64,000 nt of DNA, from contig NZ_CP029191.1 of NCBI RefSeq assembly GCF_008642335.1, positions 1,798,001-1,862,000 on the forward strand. The letters are read 5' to 3'. Shown here piece after piece: positions 30,925 through 39,339 of the stretch; positions within the stretch are counted from its first letter, which is position 1, and each line of letters opens with the position of its first letter. The position numbers were made by a program, and so were the translations under genes. This stretch comes from Streptomyces venezuelae. Lineage in GTDB: Bacteria; Actinomycetota; Actinomycetes; Streptomycetales; Streptomycetaceae. The notes below the pieces were generated by a model. That model worked only from the letters and a program-made list of their open reading frames with translations. It ran no database searches and was not told the origin of the DNA.

Positions 30925-31608
30925 ATGATTGATCATGTGCGCGACCTGGCGTCTGTACGTGACGCGACCGACCGGCTGCTCAGCGCAGCGGCGAAACTGA
31001 ACAACGATTCGACTGCCGAGCCGTCACGGCTCCCCGGCTGGAGCCGCGGCCACGTCCTCGCCCACCTCGCGCGGAACGCGGACGCGCTGGTGAACGTCCT
31101 CGCCGGACAGCCGATGTACGAGAGCGCGCAGGCCAGGGACGCGGACATCGAGCGGGACGCCCCGCGGCCGCTGGACGCGCAGCTGGCGGACGTGCGCGAG
31201 AGCGGCGCCCGCTTCCTGGCCGAGGGCGAGCGGGACGCCGACTGGTCCCGCACCGTGGAGCTGCGCAACGGCGTCACGGATTCGGCGGCGCGGGTGCCCT
31301 TCCGGCGCTGGGTCGAGGTCGAGCTGCACCACGTCGACCTCGGCATCGGGTACGAGCTGGAGGACCTGCCGGCGGAGTTCGTGCAGCGGGAGATCGCGTT
31401 CCTGACGGCACGCTTCTCGGGGAACCCGGACGTCCCGCCCACCCGCGTCACGGACGGCACGCACGCGTGGGACACCGGCAGGGAGGGCACTCCCGAAGTC
31501 ACCGTCTCCGGGTCGGCGCCCGACGTGGTCGGCTGGCTGGCGGGCCGCCGGGACGGCACCGCGCTCACGGCCGAAGGCGGCCTCCTGCCCGCCCTGCCCC
31601 CGCTATAG
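30925..31608 (+). CDS. Maleylpyruvate isomerase family mycothiol-dependent protein
   Basis: This DinB-like four-helix protein of 227 residues matches the MDMPI/mycothiol-dependent isomerase family. It has RLPGWSRGHVLAHLARNADAL near the N-terminus, the second metal-ligand segment WVEVELHHVDLGIGYE, and a small C-terminal domain. A metal site made of the two His segments is expected from the family. The natural substrate is unknown. The ATG at 30925 fits the family start. The MBL-fold gene begins ten bases after its stop, so they may be cotranscribed. Confidence 0.85.
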   Translation: MIDHVRDLASVRDATDRLLSAAAKLNNDSTAEPSRLPGWSRGHVLAHLARNADALVNVLAGQPMYESAQARDADIERDAPRPLDAQLADVRESGARFLAEGERDADWSRTVELRNGVTDSAARVPFRRWVEVELHHVDLGIGYELEDLPAEFVQREIAFLTARFSGNPDVPPTRVTDGTHAWDTGREGTPEVTVSGSAPDVVGWLAGRRDGTALTAEGGLLPALPPL

Positions 31609-31611
31609 GCT
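31606..31611 (+). promoter_or_regulatory. Candidate -10 box for the MBL-fold gene
   Basis: TAGGCT lies seven bases before the ATG at 31619 and overlaps the stop codon of the gene before it. It could give a leaderless transcript in addition to read-through. Confidence 0.4.
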
Positions 31612-31618
31612 GGCGCAC

Positions 31619-32275
31619 ATGACGTACAGCGGAGCGGTGAAGGTCGGCGGACCCGCGGATGTGCACGAGCTGCCGGACCTGATGATCTCGAAGGTCGCGG
31701 TCGGGCCGATGGACAACAACGCCTACCTGTTGCGCTGCCGGGCCACCGGCGAGCAGCTGCTGATCGACGCGGCGAACGACGCCGAGACGCTGCTGACGCT
31801 GATCGGTGACGACGGCATCGCGTCCGTCGTCACCACGCATCAGCACGGCGACCACTGGCAGGCCCTCGCGGCCGTCGTCGGGGCCACCCGGGCGCGGACG
31901 TACGCGGGGCGCGAGGACGCGACGGGCATCCCCGTCCCGACGGACGTCCTGGTCGACGACGGCGACACGGTCACGGTCGGCCGCGTCACGCTGACCGCGC
32001 GGCACCTGGTGGGCCACACGCCGGGCTCGATCGCGCTGGTCTACGACGACCCGCACGGCCACCCGCACGTGTTCACCGGCGACTGCCTCTTCCCGGGCGG
32101 CGTCGGCAATACGTGGAAGGACCCGAACGCCTTCGCGAGCCTCATCGACGACGTGGAGACGAAGATCTTCGGGACGCTGCCGGACGAGACGTGGGTCTAC
32201 CCCGGCCACGGCGGCGACACGACGCTGGGCGCCGAGCGGCCGCACCTCGCCGAGTGGCGCGCGCGGGGCTGGTGA
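31619..32275 (+). CDS. MBL-fold metallo-hydrolase (glyoxalase II-like)
   Basis: The 218-residue protein has the metal-binding THQHGDHW (H-x-H-x-D-H pattern, about residue 77), a later GHTPGSIAL His, the Asp of FTGDCLFPGG and a final His in YPGHGGDTTLG. This set is complete and resembles hydroxyacylglutathione hydrolase and related thiol-ester hydrolases. In a mycothiol-using organism, next to a mycothiol-type isomerase, a thiol-ester or detoxification role is plausible but is inference. Confidence 0.9.
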   Translation: MTYSGAVKVGGPADVHELPDLMISKVAVGPMDNNAYLLRCRATGEQLLIDAANDAETLLTLIGDDGIASVVTTHQHGDHWQALAAVVGATRARTYAGREDATGIPVPTDVLVDDGDTVTVGRVTLTARHLVGHTPGSIALVYDDPHGHPHVFTGDCLFPGGVGNTWKDPNAFASLIDDVETKIFGTLPDETWVYPGHGGDTTLGAERPHLAEWRARGW

Positions 32276-32291
32276 TCCGGAGGGGTACGCG

Positions 32292-32756
32292 TCACGCCCC
32301 GGCGGCCACCAGCGCCGCCACCCGCTCCACCGCGAACGCGTACCCCTGCACACCGCATCCCGCGATGACGCCGTCGGCGCGCTGCGAGACGTAGCTGTGG
32401 TGCCGGAACACCTCGCGCTGGTGGATGTTGGAGATGTGCACCTCCACCACGGGCATGCCGTCACAGGTGTTGAGGGCGTCGAGGAGCGCGACGGACGTGT
32501 GGGAGTAGGCCGCGGGGTTGATGACGATGCCCGCGTGGTGCTCGCGTGCCTCGTGGATCCAGTCGACCAGCTCGCCCTCGTGGTTGCTCTGCCGCAGGTC
32601 CACGGTCCCGCCGTGCGCGGCGGCCGCCTTGGCGCACAGGGCCTCGACGTCGGCGAGGGTGTCCGTGCCGTAGATCTCGGGCTGGCGGCGGCCGAGGAGG
32701 TTCAGGTTCGGGCCGTTCAGGATCATGATCGGGGCGGTGGCGAGGCTGCGCGTCAT
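32292..32756 (-). CDS. aroQ: Type II 3-dehydroquinate dehydratase
   Basis: The enzyme dehydrates 3-dehydroquinate to 3-dehydroshikimate in the shikimate pathway; type II enzymes are dodecamers. The 154-residue protein has the diagnostic [19 protein letters not shown] with the catalytic Tyr, [15 protein letters not shown], the [13 protein letters not shown] strand and [11 protein letters not shown] with its His. It stands alone here, away from other shikimate genes, so it may be a second copy for secondary or quinate metabolism or a dispersed biosynthetic gene. Confidence 0.96.
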   Translation of the reverse strand: MTRSLATAPIMILNGPNLNLLGRRQPEIYGTDTLADVEALCAKAAAAHGGTVDLRQSNHEGELVDWIHEAREHHAGIVINPAAYSHTSVALLDALNTCDGMPVVEVHISNIHQREVFRHHSYVSQRADGVIAGCGVQGYAFAVERVAALVAAGA

Positions 32757-32858
32757 ACGGGAGGTCTATCACGCACTCCACGCGCGGGAACACCGCCCCC
32801 TGTGACGCGAGTTGGTTGCGATGCGTTACGGGAGGTCACCGTGGGTAGTTGACGCGGC

Positions 32859-34151
32859 ATGCACCGAAGCGCACCACCCTCACTGCCGCGTCTCGCCGCC
32901 GCCTCGCTCGCCGGGACCGCCATCGAGTTCTACGACTTCTTCATCTACGGGACGGCGGCGGCACTGGTCCTCGGGCCGCTGTTCTTCCCCACGTTCTCGC
33001 CGCTCGCGGGAACTCTCGCCGCGTTCGCGACCTTCGGAGTGGGGTTCGTCGCGCGCCCGCTCGGATCCGTCCTCTTCGGGCACATCGGCGACCGGCACGG
33101 GCGGCGGCCCGTCCTCATCGGGTCGCTGCTCCTGACCGGCGTCGCCACGGTCGCCGTCGGCTGCGTGCCCACGTACGAGTCGATCGGGATCGCCGCGCCC
33201 GTGCTGCTCCTGGTCCTTCGCTTCCTGCAGGGGCTCGGGCTCGGGGGCGAGTGGGGCGGTGCCGTGCTGCTGACCGCGGAGCACGCGCCGGCCGAGCGGC
33301 GCGGGCTGTGGGCGAGCTTCCCGCAGATCGGCCCGTCGGTCGGGTTCCTGCTGGCCAACGGCATCATGCTGGGCCTGTCCGCGACGCTCAGCGAGGCGCA
33401 GTTCGCGGCCTGGGGGTGGCGGGTGCCGTTCTGGATCGCGGGGCTGCTCGTGGCCGTGGGCCTGGCGCTGCGCAGTTCGCTCGCCGAGAGCCCGGACTTC
33501 CTGGACCTGCGCGAGCACGCGCGCGTGCCGCTCGCCGAGGTGGTGCGCGACCACTGGCGCCTCGTCCTCCTCACGGCGGGCGCGCTCGCGGTCGGCTACG
33601 CGGTGTTCTACGCCGTGACGACCTGGTCGCTGTCGTACGGCGTGGAGGAACTCGGCGTCAGCCGCACCGTCATGCTCGGCTGCATCATGGCCGTGGTGGT
33701 GGTGAAGGGCGCGCTGACACCGGTGGTCGCCGTGCTCGGCGACCGGTACGGGCGGCGGCCGCTGTGCCTGCTCGGGTGCGCCGCGACGGCCCTGTGGATG
33801 TTCCCGATGATCGCGCTGCTCTCGACCGGGGAGCCGCTGCTGATGTTCACCGGGTTCCTGGTGGCGATGCTCGCGTTCATCGCGATGTTCGCGGTGATCG
33901 GCGCGTATCTGCCGGAGCTGTACGAGCCCCGCATGCGGTGCACGGGCGCCGCGGTCGGCTACAACCTGGGCGGGGTGGTCGGCGGCGCGCTCACTCCGAT
34001 CGTGGCGACGGCGGCGGCGCAGGGCGAAGGGACGCCGTGGGGTGTGGCCGCGTATCTGACGGGCATCGCGCTGCTGAGCCTCGGCTGCTTCGCGCTGCTG
34101 CCGGAGACCCGTCCCGCCGCGGCCCCCGATCCGGCCGCCGCTACGGGGTGA
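32859..34151 (+). CDS. MFS transporter, metabolite:H+ symporter type
   Basis: This is a 12-helix cytoplasmic-membrane carrier of 430 residues. The start LAAASLAGTAIEFYDFFIYG and the loop GHIGDRHGRRPVL are the signatures of the metabolite:H+ symporter group (shikimate, proline-betaine, citrate carriers). RYGRRPL repeats the motif in the second half. The substrate is not determined. The neighbouring aroQ is suggestive only, since it is on the opposite strand. It converges on the antiporter gene and the stops overlap by 11 bases. Confidence 0.9.
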   Translation: MHRSAPPSLPRLAAASLAGTAIEFYDFFIYGTAAALVLGPLFFPTFSPLAGTLAAFATFGVGFVARPLGSVLFGHIGDRHGRRPVLIGSLLLTGVATVAVGCVPTYESIGIAAPVLLLVLRFLQGLGLGGEWGGAVLLTAEHAPAERRGLWASFPQIGPSVGFLLANGIMLGLSATLSEAQFAAWGWRVPFWIAGLLVAVGLALRSSLAESPDFLDLREHARVPLAEVVRDHWRLVLLTAGALAVGYAVFYAVTTWSLSYGVEELGVSRTVMLGCIMAVVVVKGALTPVVAVLGDRYGRRPLCLLGCAATALWMFPMIALLSTGEPLLMFTGFLVAMLAFIAMFAVIGAYLPELYEPRMRCTGAAVGYNLGGVVGGALTPIVATAAAQGEGTPWGVAAYLTGIALLSLGCFALLPETRPAAAPDPAAATG

Positions 34152-35241
34152 CGGCGAGCTCCAGGAACGCCGCGAACAGCACGAGGTGGACGCCGCCCTG
34201 CAACGGGGTGGCGCGTCCGGGCACGACGGTGAGCGTGCCGACGATCACGGTGAGCGCGAGCAGCACCATGTGGGTGGAGCTCAGTCCGAGCACGAGCGGT
34301 CCCGACAGCCATACGGAGGCGACGGCGACGGCCGGGATGGTCAGCCCGATGCTGGCCATCGCCGAGCCGAGGGCGAGGTTCAGGCTGGTCTGGACGCGGT
34401 CGCGGCGGGCGGCGCGCACGGCCGCGATGGTCTCGGGGAGCAGCACGAGCAGCGCGATGATCACGCCGACGACGGCGTGCGGCATGCCGGCGCTCTCCAC
34501 GCCCGACTCGATCGTCGGGGACACGCCCTTGGCGAGGCCGACCACGCCGATCAGCGCGAGCCCGAGCAGCCCGAGGCTCAGCAGCGCCGCCTTGGACGAG
34601 GGGCCCTTGGCGTGGCCGTCGGTGTCGATGACCTCGCCCTGCTCGGTGAGGGGCAGGAAGTACTCGCGGTGCCGCACGGTCTGGGTGGTCACGAAGAGGC
34701 CGTAGAGGACGATCGAGGCGATCGCGGCGAAGGTGAGCTGGGCCGTGGAGAACTCGGGGCCCTGCTTGGTGGTGGTGAACGTCGGCAGGACCAGGCAGAG
34801 CGTGGCCAGCGTCGCGACGGTGGCGAGGGCGGCGCCGGTGCCCTCGGGGTTGAAGACGGCGACGCGGTGGCGGAGCGCGCCCACCAGGAGGCAGAGTCCG
34901 ACGATGCCGTTGCAGGTGATCATGACGGCGGCGAAGACGGTGTCCCGCGCGAGGGTGGAGCTCTTGTCGCCGCCGTCGGCCATGAGGGTGACGATCAGCG
35001 CCACCTCGATGATGGTGACGGCGACCGCGAGGACGAGTGAGCCGAAGGGTTCGCCGACGCGGTGTGCGATGACCTCGGCGTGGTGGACGGCGGCGAGCAC
35101 CGCTCCGGCGAGGATCAGCGTCACCACGGCGACGACCACGCCGGGCAGGTCCCGCCCCCAGGTGAGGGCGAGGAGAACGATGGCGACGACCGGCACCACG
35201 GCCGTCCACTGCGTGCCGAGCGCCCGGAGCCGAGTGACCAT
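34141..35241 (-). CDS. Ca2+/H+ antiporter, ChaA type
   Basis: This is a cation:proton antiporter of the CaCA superfamily, with 366 residues and about 11 membrane segments. The two conserved alpha-repeats with acidic centres are seen: AVAVTIIEVALIVTLM in the first half and ALLVLLPETIAAVRAARRDRVQTSLNLALGSAMAS in the second. The latter is typical of ChaA-like ionic transporters. It lies next to TerC and TerD genes on the same strand, which suits a metal or calcium stress role. A terminator after terC separates their transcripts. Confidence 0.88.
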   Translation of the reverse strand: MVTRLRALGTQWTAVVPVVAIVLLALTWGRDLPGVVVAVVTLILAGAVLAAVHHAEVIAHRVGEPFGSLVLAVAVTIIEVALIVTLMADGGDKSSTLARDTVFAAVMITCNGIVGLCLLVGALRHRVAVFNPEGTGAALATVATLATLCLVLPTFTTTKQGPEFSTAQLTFAAIASIVLYGLFVTTQTVRHREYFLPLTEQGEVIDTDGHAKGPSSKAALLSLGLLGLALIGVVGLAKGVSPTIESGVESAGMPHAVVGVIIALLVLLPETIAAVRAARRDRVQTSLNLALGSAMASIGLTIPAVAVASVWLSGPLVLGLSSTHMVLLALTVIVGTLTVVPGRATPLQGGVHLVLFAAFLELAVTP

Positions 35242-35282
35242 GACTCGATGCTGCCCCGGGCGCTCTGGTGCCGCTACTCGGT

Positions 35283-35310
35283 CCCTCCCGCCCGGGATCG
35301 GGCGGGAGGG
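35283..35310 (-). terminator. Terminator after terC
   Basis: A perfect 12-bp inverted repeat (CCCTCCCGCCCG and complement) with a GGAT loop begins seven bases past the terC stop. Confidence 0.9.
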
Positions 35311-35316
35311 GTGCCG

Positions 35317-36315
35317 TCAGGCCTCGACGCTGTCCTTGCGGGCGTCGTCCCCGGCCTCGGCGGCGGCCTGCCGCTCCTGCTTCTTGGAGGCGATGAGGCT
35401 GGTGATCGTGGTGATCACCAGGACGCCGCAGATGACGCCCAGCGAGACGGGGATGGAGATCTCGGGGACGTGCACCCCGTTCTCGTGCAGGGCGTGCAGG
35501 ACGAGCTTCACGCCGATGAAGCCGAGGATCACCGACAGGCCGTAGCTGAGGTGGACCAGCTTCCTGAGGAGTCCGCCGATGAGGAAGTACAGCTGGCGGA
35601 GGCCCATCAGGGCGAAGGCGTTGGCGGTGAAGACGATGTACGGGTCCTGGGTGAGGCCGAAGATCGCCGGGATGGAGTCCATCGCGAAGAGCACGTCGGT
35701 GGTGCCGATGGCGAGCATGACGACCATGAGCGGCGTCATGATCTTCTTGCCGTTCTTCTTGACGAACAGCTTCGTGCCCTCGTACCGGTCCGAGACGCCG
35801 AACTTCTTCTCGATGGACTTCAGGAGGCGGTTCTCCTCCCAGTCCTCTTCCTCCTCGTCGGCGCGGGCCTCCTGGATGAGCTTCCAGGCGGTGTAGATGA
35901 GGAACGCGCCGAAGATGTAGAAGACCCACGAGAAGTTGGCGATGACCGCGGCACCGGCGGCGATGAAGATCGCGCGCAGGACCAGCGCTATCAGCACACC
36001 GAACAGCAGCACGCGCTGCTGCAGGTGTGAGGGGACCGAGAACTTCGCCATGATCAGGATGAAGACGAAGAGGTTGTCCACGGAGAGGGACTTCTCGGTG
36101 ATGAAGCCGGCGAAGAACTCGCCGGACGCCTGGCTCTCGCCCGCGATGAGCAGGCCGAGCCCGAAGAGCGCCGCGAGGACGATCCAGACGACCGTCCAGA
36201 TTCCGGCTTCCTTGATCGACACGTCATGGGGCTTGCGCCCGATGAAGAAGTCGACCGCGATCAGGGCACACAGACCGAGAACGGTCGTCACCCACAGGGT
36301 CATTGAAACGTCCAC
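35317..36315 (-). CDS. TerC family membrane protein (probable metal exporter, YkoY-like)
   Basis: TerC/YkoY/Alx proteins are integral membrane proteins linked to tellurite resistance and Mn2+ efflux. The 332-residue protein has about eight membrane helices with the conserved acidic-residue segments AVDFFIG and EKSLSVDNLFVFILIM and the later AIGTTDVLFAMDSIPAIFG, whose Asp residues are expected to bind metal. A basic/acidic loop (EEEEDWEENRLLKSIEKKFG) lies mid-protein. The GTG at 36315 is favoured because GCCGGAGG ends five bases upstream; that site is complementary to the riboswitch 3' arm. Confidence 0.93.
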   Translation of the reverse strand: MDVSMTLWVTTVLGLCALIAVDFFIGRKPHDVSIKEAGIWTVVWIVLAALFGLGLLIAGESQASGEFFAGFITEKSLSVDNLFVFILIMAKFSVPSHLQQRVLLFGVLIALVLRAIFIAAGAAVIANFSWVFYIFGAFLIYTAWKLIQEARADEEEEDWEENRLLKSIEKKFGVSDRYEGTKLFVKKNGKKIMTPLMVVMLAIGTTDVLFAMDSIPAIFGLTQDPYIVFTANAFALMGLRQLYFLIGGLLRKLVHLSYGLSVILGFIGVKLVLHALHENGVHVPEISIPVSLGVICGVLVITTITSLIASKKQERQAAAEAGDDARKDSVEA

Positions 36316-36357
36316 TGCGCCTCCGGCGTCGTACGGCTACTGATCAGCGTCGTCGCT

Positions 36358-36470
36358 GCCGGAGGTCTCTTCCACCCGAGGCGGTCGCCGCCATGAGTCG
36401 GGCCGACGCCCCGGGACCGATGGCGGTCCGTATTGACGGGTACGTCGCAGCCGGGAGTACTCCCCTCCGC
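36358..36470 (-). promoter_or_regulatory. Probable Mn2+ riboswitch, yybP-ykoY type
   Basis: In the minus-strand leader of terC, helix P1 is CGGAGG (36464-36469) paired with CCTCCG (36360-36365). GGAGTA directly follows the 5' arm, and GAGA directly precedes the 3' arm; both are where this riboswitch has conserved GGGGAGUA and AAGA/GAGA elements. The CGTCAATACGG segment suits the L3 element, and a CCGCCAT/ATGGCGG stem forms the third arm. The element is about 110 bases. It precedes a YkoY-family gene, the class's namesake target. The 3' arm with two more bases, CCTCCGGC (36358-36365), is exactly complementary to the terC ribosome-binding site GCCGGAGG at 36320-36327. Confidence 0.72.
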
Positions 36471-36566
36471 AGGTAGAAGCGTACGCGAAATACCAAGCAT
36501 TGGTAAAGGAGACGGCAAACAAGAGCCAAAAGGCCTGGTCAGGGCGGTAAAAAAGTCGCTTTGACG

Positions 36567-38519
36567 TCAACGCCCGCCGTTGCGCCGGGCCGTCGCGATC
36601 CGGTCGAGGAGCTGCCGCAGGATCTGGCTGTTCGACGGGATCACCGGCGGGTCGTACGTCCATGTGTGCCCGACCCAGGGGTCGGCGAGGTGGTCGTCGG
36701 GCACCGGCGTCAGCCGCAGCAGCGCACGCCACAGCGGGTCGAGCAGCGGGCCGTACGCCGCGGCGTCCTCGCGGTCGGCGACCATCATGAGGTGGACGCC
36801 GACGGCCGGCCCCTCGTCCGCGAGGTAGCGCAGCTGCGTCACGGCCCGGTCGTCAAAGCCGTGCGGGAAGTCGTTGACGATCAGGAGCTGCTCGGCGATG
36901 TCCAGATCCGGCGGCAGCGCGTCGGCGGCGCCCCCGCGGACGGCCATCTGGACCAGGTCCACGCGCTGGGTGAGCCCGCCGAGGACGTCCGCGACACCGG
37001 CCGCCCCGGTGGCCGGGGGCCCGGCGAGCACACCGGCGTCCACGAGCGGCGCGAGCGAGGACGCGGCGGCGCCCGCCGCGTCGATGACGTGCACCTGGAA
37101 CTCGCCCGCCGGATACGCCGCGAGGAGCCGCGCCGCGTGCGCGACGGCGGTGTCCATGGCCAGCCTGCGCAGCTCGGCGGGGTCGGTGAAGGCGTTGGTG
37201 AGGGCTTTGCCGCTGTCGATCCACAGGCCGCGCTCAAGCGGCAGCCGGACGAGCATCGGGATGCGCAGGTCGACGCGCTCGGGCAGATGGAGGTCGCCGA
37301 GGCGCAGCGCCATGGGGATCTCCATCGGCGCGCGGTAGGCGTGCCAGGCGGGGCTGCTCCACGACGCGTACGCCGGGGGCAGGGCGGGCTCGACCACCTC
37401 GGCCTCGGCGGCGAGCTGGGCGAGGTCGCGGTCGAGGGCGGCCCTGGCCCGGGCGACGAGGTCGGCGTGCTTGGCGCGGGCGCTCTCGCGTGCGGCGTCA
37501 CCGGCGCCGCCGATGCGGCCGCGCGGGTCGGAGAGGACCTTGTCGAGCTCCTGCTCCATGCGGGAGTCGGCGAAGTCGACAGCGCTGCGGTACGCCGCCG
37601 TGGTGCGGGCCAGGTCCTCGAACATGCCCCACACCTGGTTGTAGAGCCGCTCCTCCATGGACCAGCCGGTGGCGTCGCCCGCGACCGGCTGGGCGTGCTC
37701 GCCGGGGCGGGCCGGGGGCACGGTGGGCGCGGGCGGCGGGGGCGCGGTGGTCTGGCGCCTCGGGTGCGCGTAGTTGACGGGCCCGCCGCTCGGCTGGTCG
37801 GCGGGGGCGAGGGGCGTGTCGTCGCCGGGCTGTCGCGGGGGGCGGCTCTGCCCGACGTCGGGGTGGCCGTCGGGCTGCGGGGCGGGGTGGCCGTCCTGGC
37901 CCTGGGACGCGGTGCGCACCCGGGTGCCGTCGGCGGGGCGGGGCGGCGGGGCGGCCACGGAACGGGCCAGGCCCTTGGCGACCGCTTCGTTGATCGCGGC
38001 GGCCAGCTCGCGGGCCTCGGACAGGCCTTGGTCGATGAGCATGTCGGCGAGGCCGCCCGCGTATCCCTGACCGACGGCGCGGACCTTCCAGGCGCCCTGG
38101 CGGCGGTAGAGCTCCAGGGCGACGACGGCGGACTCGGCGTCCAGGTCGGTGATGGTGTAGCTGGCGATCTCGGTGCCGTCGAGTCCGGTGACCGCGACGA
38201 AGGGGGCGGCGAGGGCGCGGAACGTGGCCGGGCCCTCGACGCCGACGGGCAGCGCGAGCAGGACGCTGACGCGGTGGACGGTGTCCTGGAGCGCGCCGAG
38301 GTCGACGGCGAGGCGGTGGTCGGCGGCCGCCTGCTTGGACACCTCAAGGCCCGGCAGGTTGGGCGAGCCGGGGTGGGCCACCCATTCCACGCCGTGGACC
38401 CGGCCCCGTTCGTCGCCGAGCGTGGCGCCCGCGACGACGGGCCGGCCTGCCGACACGCGGATCTCCAGGCGGGTCCCGGGAAGCGGGTGGTTCTGCCCCC
38501 GCACCAGCTCGGCCGTCAT
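36567..38519 (-). CDS. TerD-domain protein fused to a large ATPase-like C-terminal region
   Basis: The 650-residue protein has an N-terminal TerD domain (about 1-185: GTRLEIRVSAG, VDLGALQDTVHRV, IASYTITDLDAESAVVALELYRR, then WKVRAVGQGYAGGLADML). A Pro-rich linker to about 300 and a coiled segment (SRMEQELDKVL) come next. The C-terminal 250 residues have a strand pattern like FtsK-type ATPases (FQVHVIDAAG, EQLLIVNDFPHGFDDRAVTQLRYL as a Walker B-like strand). I see no Walker A lysine. TerD domains bind Ca2+. It lies between terC and terD on the same strand, 53 bases after terD. Confidence 0.8.
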   Translation of the reverse strand: MTAELVRGQNHPLPGTRLEIRVSAGRPVVAGATLGDERGRVHGVEWVAHPGSPNLPGLEVSKQAAADHRLAVDLGALQDTVHRVSVLLALPVGVEGPATFRALAAPFVAVTGLDGTEIASYTITDLDAESAVVALELYRRQGAWKVRAVGQGYAGGLADMLIDQGLSEARELAAAINEAVAKGLARSVAAPPPRPADGTRVRTASQGQDGHPAPQPDGHPDVGQSRPPRQPGDDTPLAPADQPSGGPVNYAHPRRQTTAPPPPAPTVPPARPGEHAQPVAGDATGWSMEERLYNQVWGMFEDLARTTAAYRSAVDFADSRMEQELDKVLSDPRGRIGGAGDAARESARAKHADLVARARAALDRDLAQLAAEAEVVEPALPPAYASWSSPAWHAYRAPMEIPMALRLGDLHLPERVDLRIPMLVRLPLERGLWIDSGKALTNAFTDPAELRRLAMDTAVAHAARLLAAYPAGEFQVHVIDAAGAAASSLAPLVDAGVLAGPPATGAAGVADVLGGLTQRVDLVQMAVRGGAADALPPDLDIAEQLLIVNDFPHGFDDRAVTQLRYLADEGPAVGVHLMMVADREDAAAYGPLLDPLWRALLRLTPVPDDHLADPWVGHTWTYDPPVIPSNSQILRQLLDRIATARRNGGR

Positions 38520-38572
38520 CGCGTTCGTTCCCCCTTGTACGTACGGATGGTGCTTGTGGTGCTCGTGGTGCT

Positions 38573-39151
38573 TTACAGGTGCGGCAGGATCGACGGCATC
38601 AGGTCCTGGAAGGTACGGCCGTTGGCCGGGGTGCCGATGGCGGTCATCTGCCAGCCGGCGCCCGAGCGGTGGACCTTCGCCATGATCTGCGCGGTGTACT
38701 GGCCGCCGCCGTCCAGGGTGTAGCGCGCGAGCTCCTGGCCGTTGGTCTCGTCGACGAGGCGGCAGAACGCGTTCTGCACCTCCTGGAAGGTCTGACCGGT
38801 GAACGAGTTCACCGTGAAGACGATCTGGTCGATGTGGACGGGGATCCGCTGGAGGTCGACGAGGATCGCCTCATCGTCCCCGCCCGCGCCGACGCCGCCC
38901 ACGAGGTTGTCGCCGGTGTGCCGCACGGAGCCGTCGTCGCTGACCAGGTGGCGGAAGAACACGACGTCCACCGGCTGCTTGTCGGCGAACAGCACCGCCG
39001 AGGCATCCAGATCGACCTCACGGGTCCGCGAGCCGAACAGACCGCGGCGCGGAGCCGCCTGCCACCCCAGTCCCATGCGCACCGCGGTCAGGGCGCCCCC
39101 GTCGTCCTTCTGCAGGCTGATGGCCTGACCCTTGGTCATGTTGACCGTCAC
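38573..39151 (-). CDS. TerD family tellurium-resistance/stress protein
   Basis: TerD is a cytoplasmic calcium-binding protein of the Ter stress system. The 192-residue protein has the usual MTKGQAISLQKDDGGAL opening, the acidic calcium-binding loops DLDASAVLFAD and GDDEAILVDLQRIP, and the final TAQIMAKVHRSGAGWQMTAIG. The GTG at 39151 is supported by AGGGGA seven bases upstream. It is probably transcribed with the TerD-fusion gene downstream. Confidence 0.93.
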   Translation of the reverse strand: MTVNMTKGQAISLQKDDGGALTAVRMGLGWQAAPRRGLFGSRTREVDLDASAVLFADKQPVDVVFFRHLVSDDGSVRHTGDNLVGGVGAGGDDEAILVDLQRIPVHIDQIVFTVNSFTGQTFQEVQNAFCRLVDETNGQELARYTLDGGGQYTAQIMAKVHRSGAGWQMTAIGTPANGRTFQDLMPSILPHL

Positions 39152-39173
39152 GCGCTGTCCCCTCTCGAACTGC

Positions 39174-39202
39174 CTGGGCAACCGCCTCTTGCGGTTGCCC
39201 AG
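39174..39202 (-). terminator. Hairpin between uvrB and terD
   Basis: A perfect 12-bp inverted repeat (CTGGGCAACCGC and complement) with a CTCTT loop. It is 138 bases after uvrB and 23 bases before the terD start, so it may terminate uvrB transcripts or be a structured terD leader. Confidence 0.65.
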
Positions 39203-39339
39203 CACCTTATGCACTCCGACCTGCGAAGCAGCAGTCCGGGCCGTACTTTGTGGCGGCTTTGCAACAGACCGGGCAGTACGCCGTTTCCCGCGCCCCAGGC
39301 GTGCTCTCCGGGCCCTGCCGTCACAGCCTCACGCCGGCC

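Noticed and set aside
32829..32852. Ribosome-binding site followed by a three-codon frame (GTG GGT AGT TGA) before the MFS gene
   Set aside because: Too short to judge; a chance arrangement is likely. It may only mean that the MFS start is not well supported.
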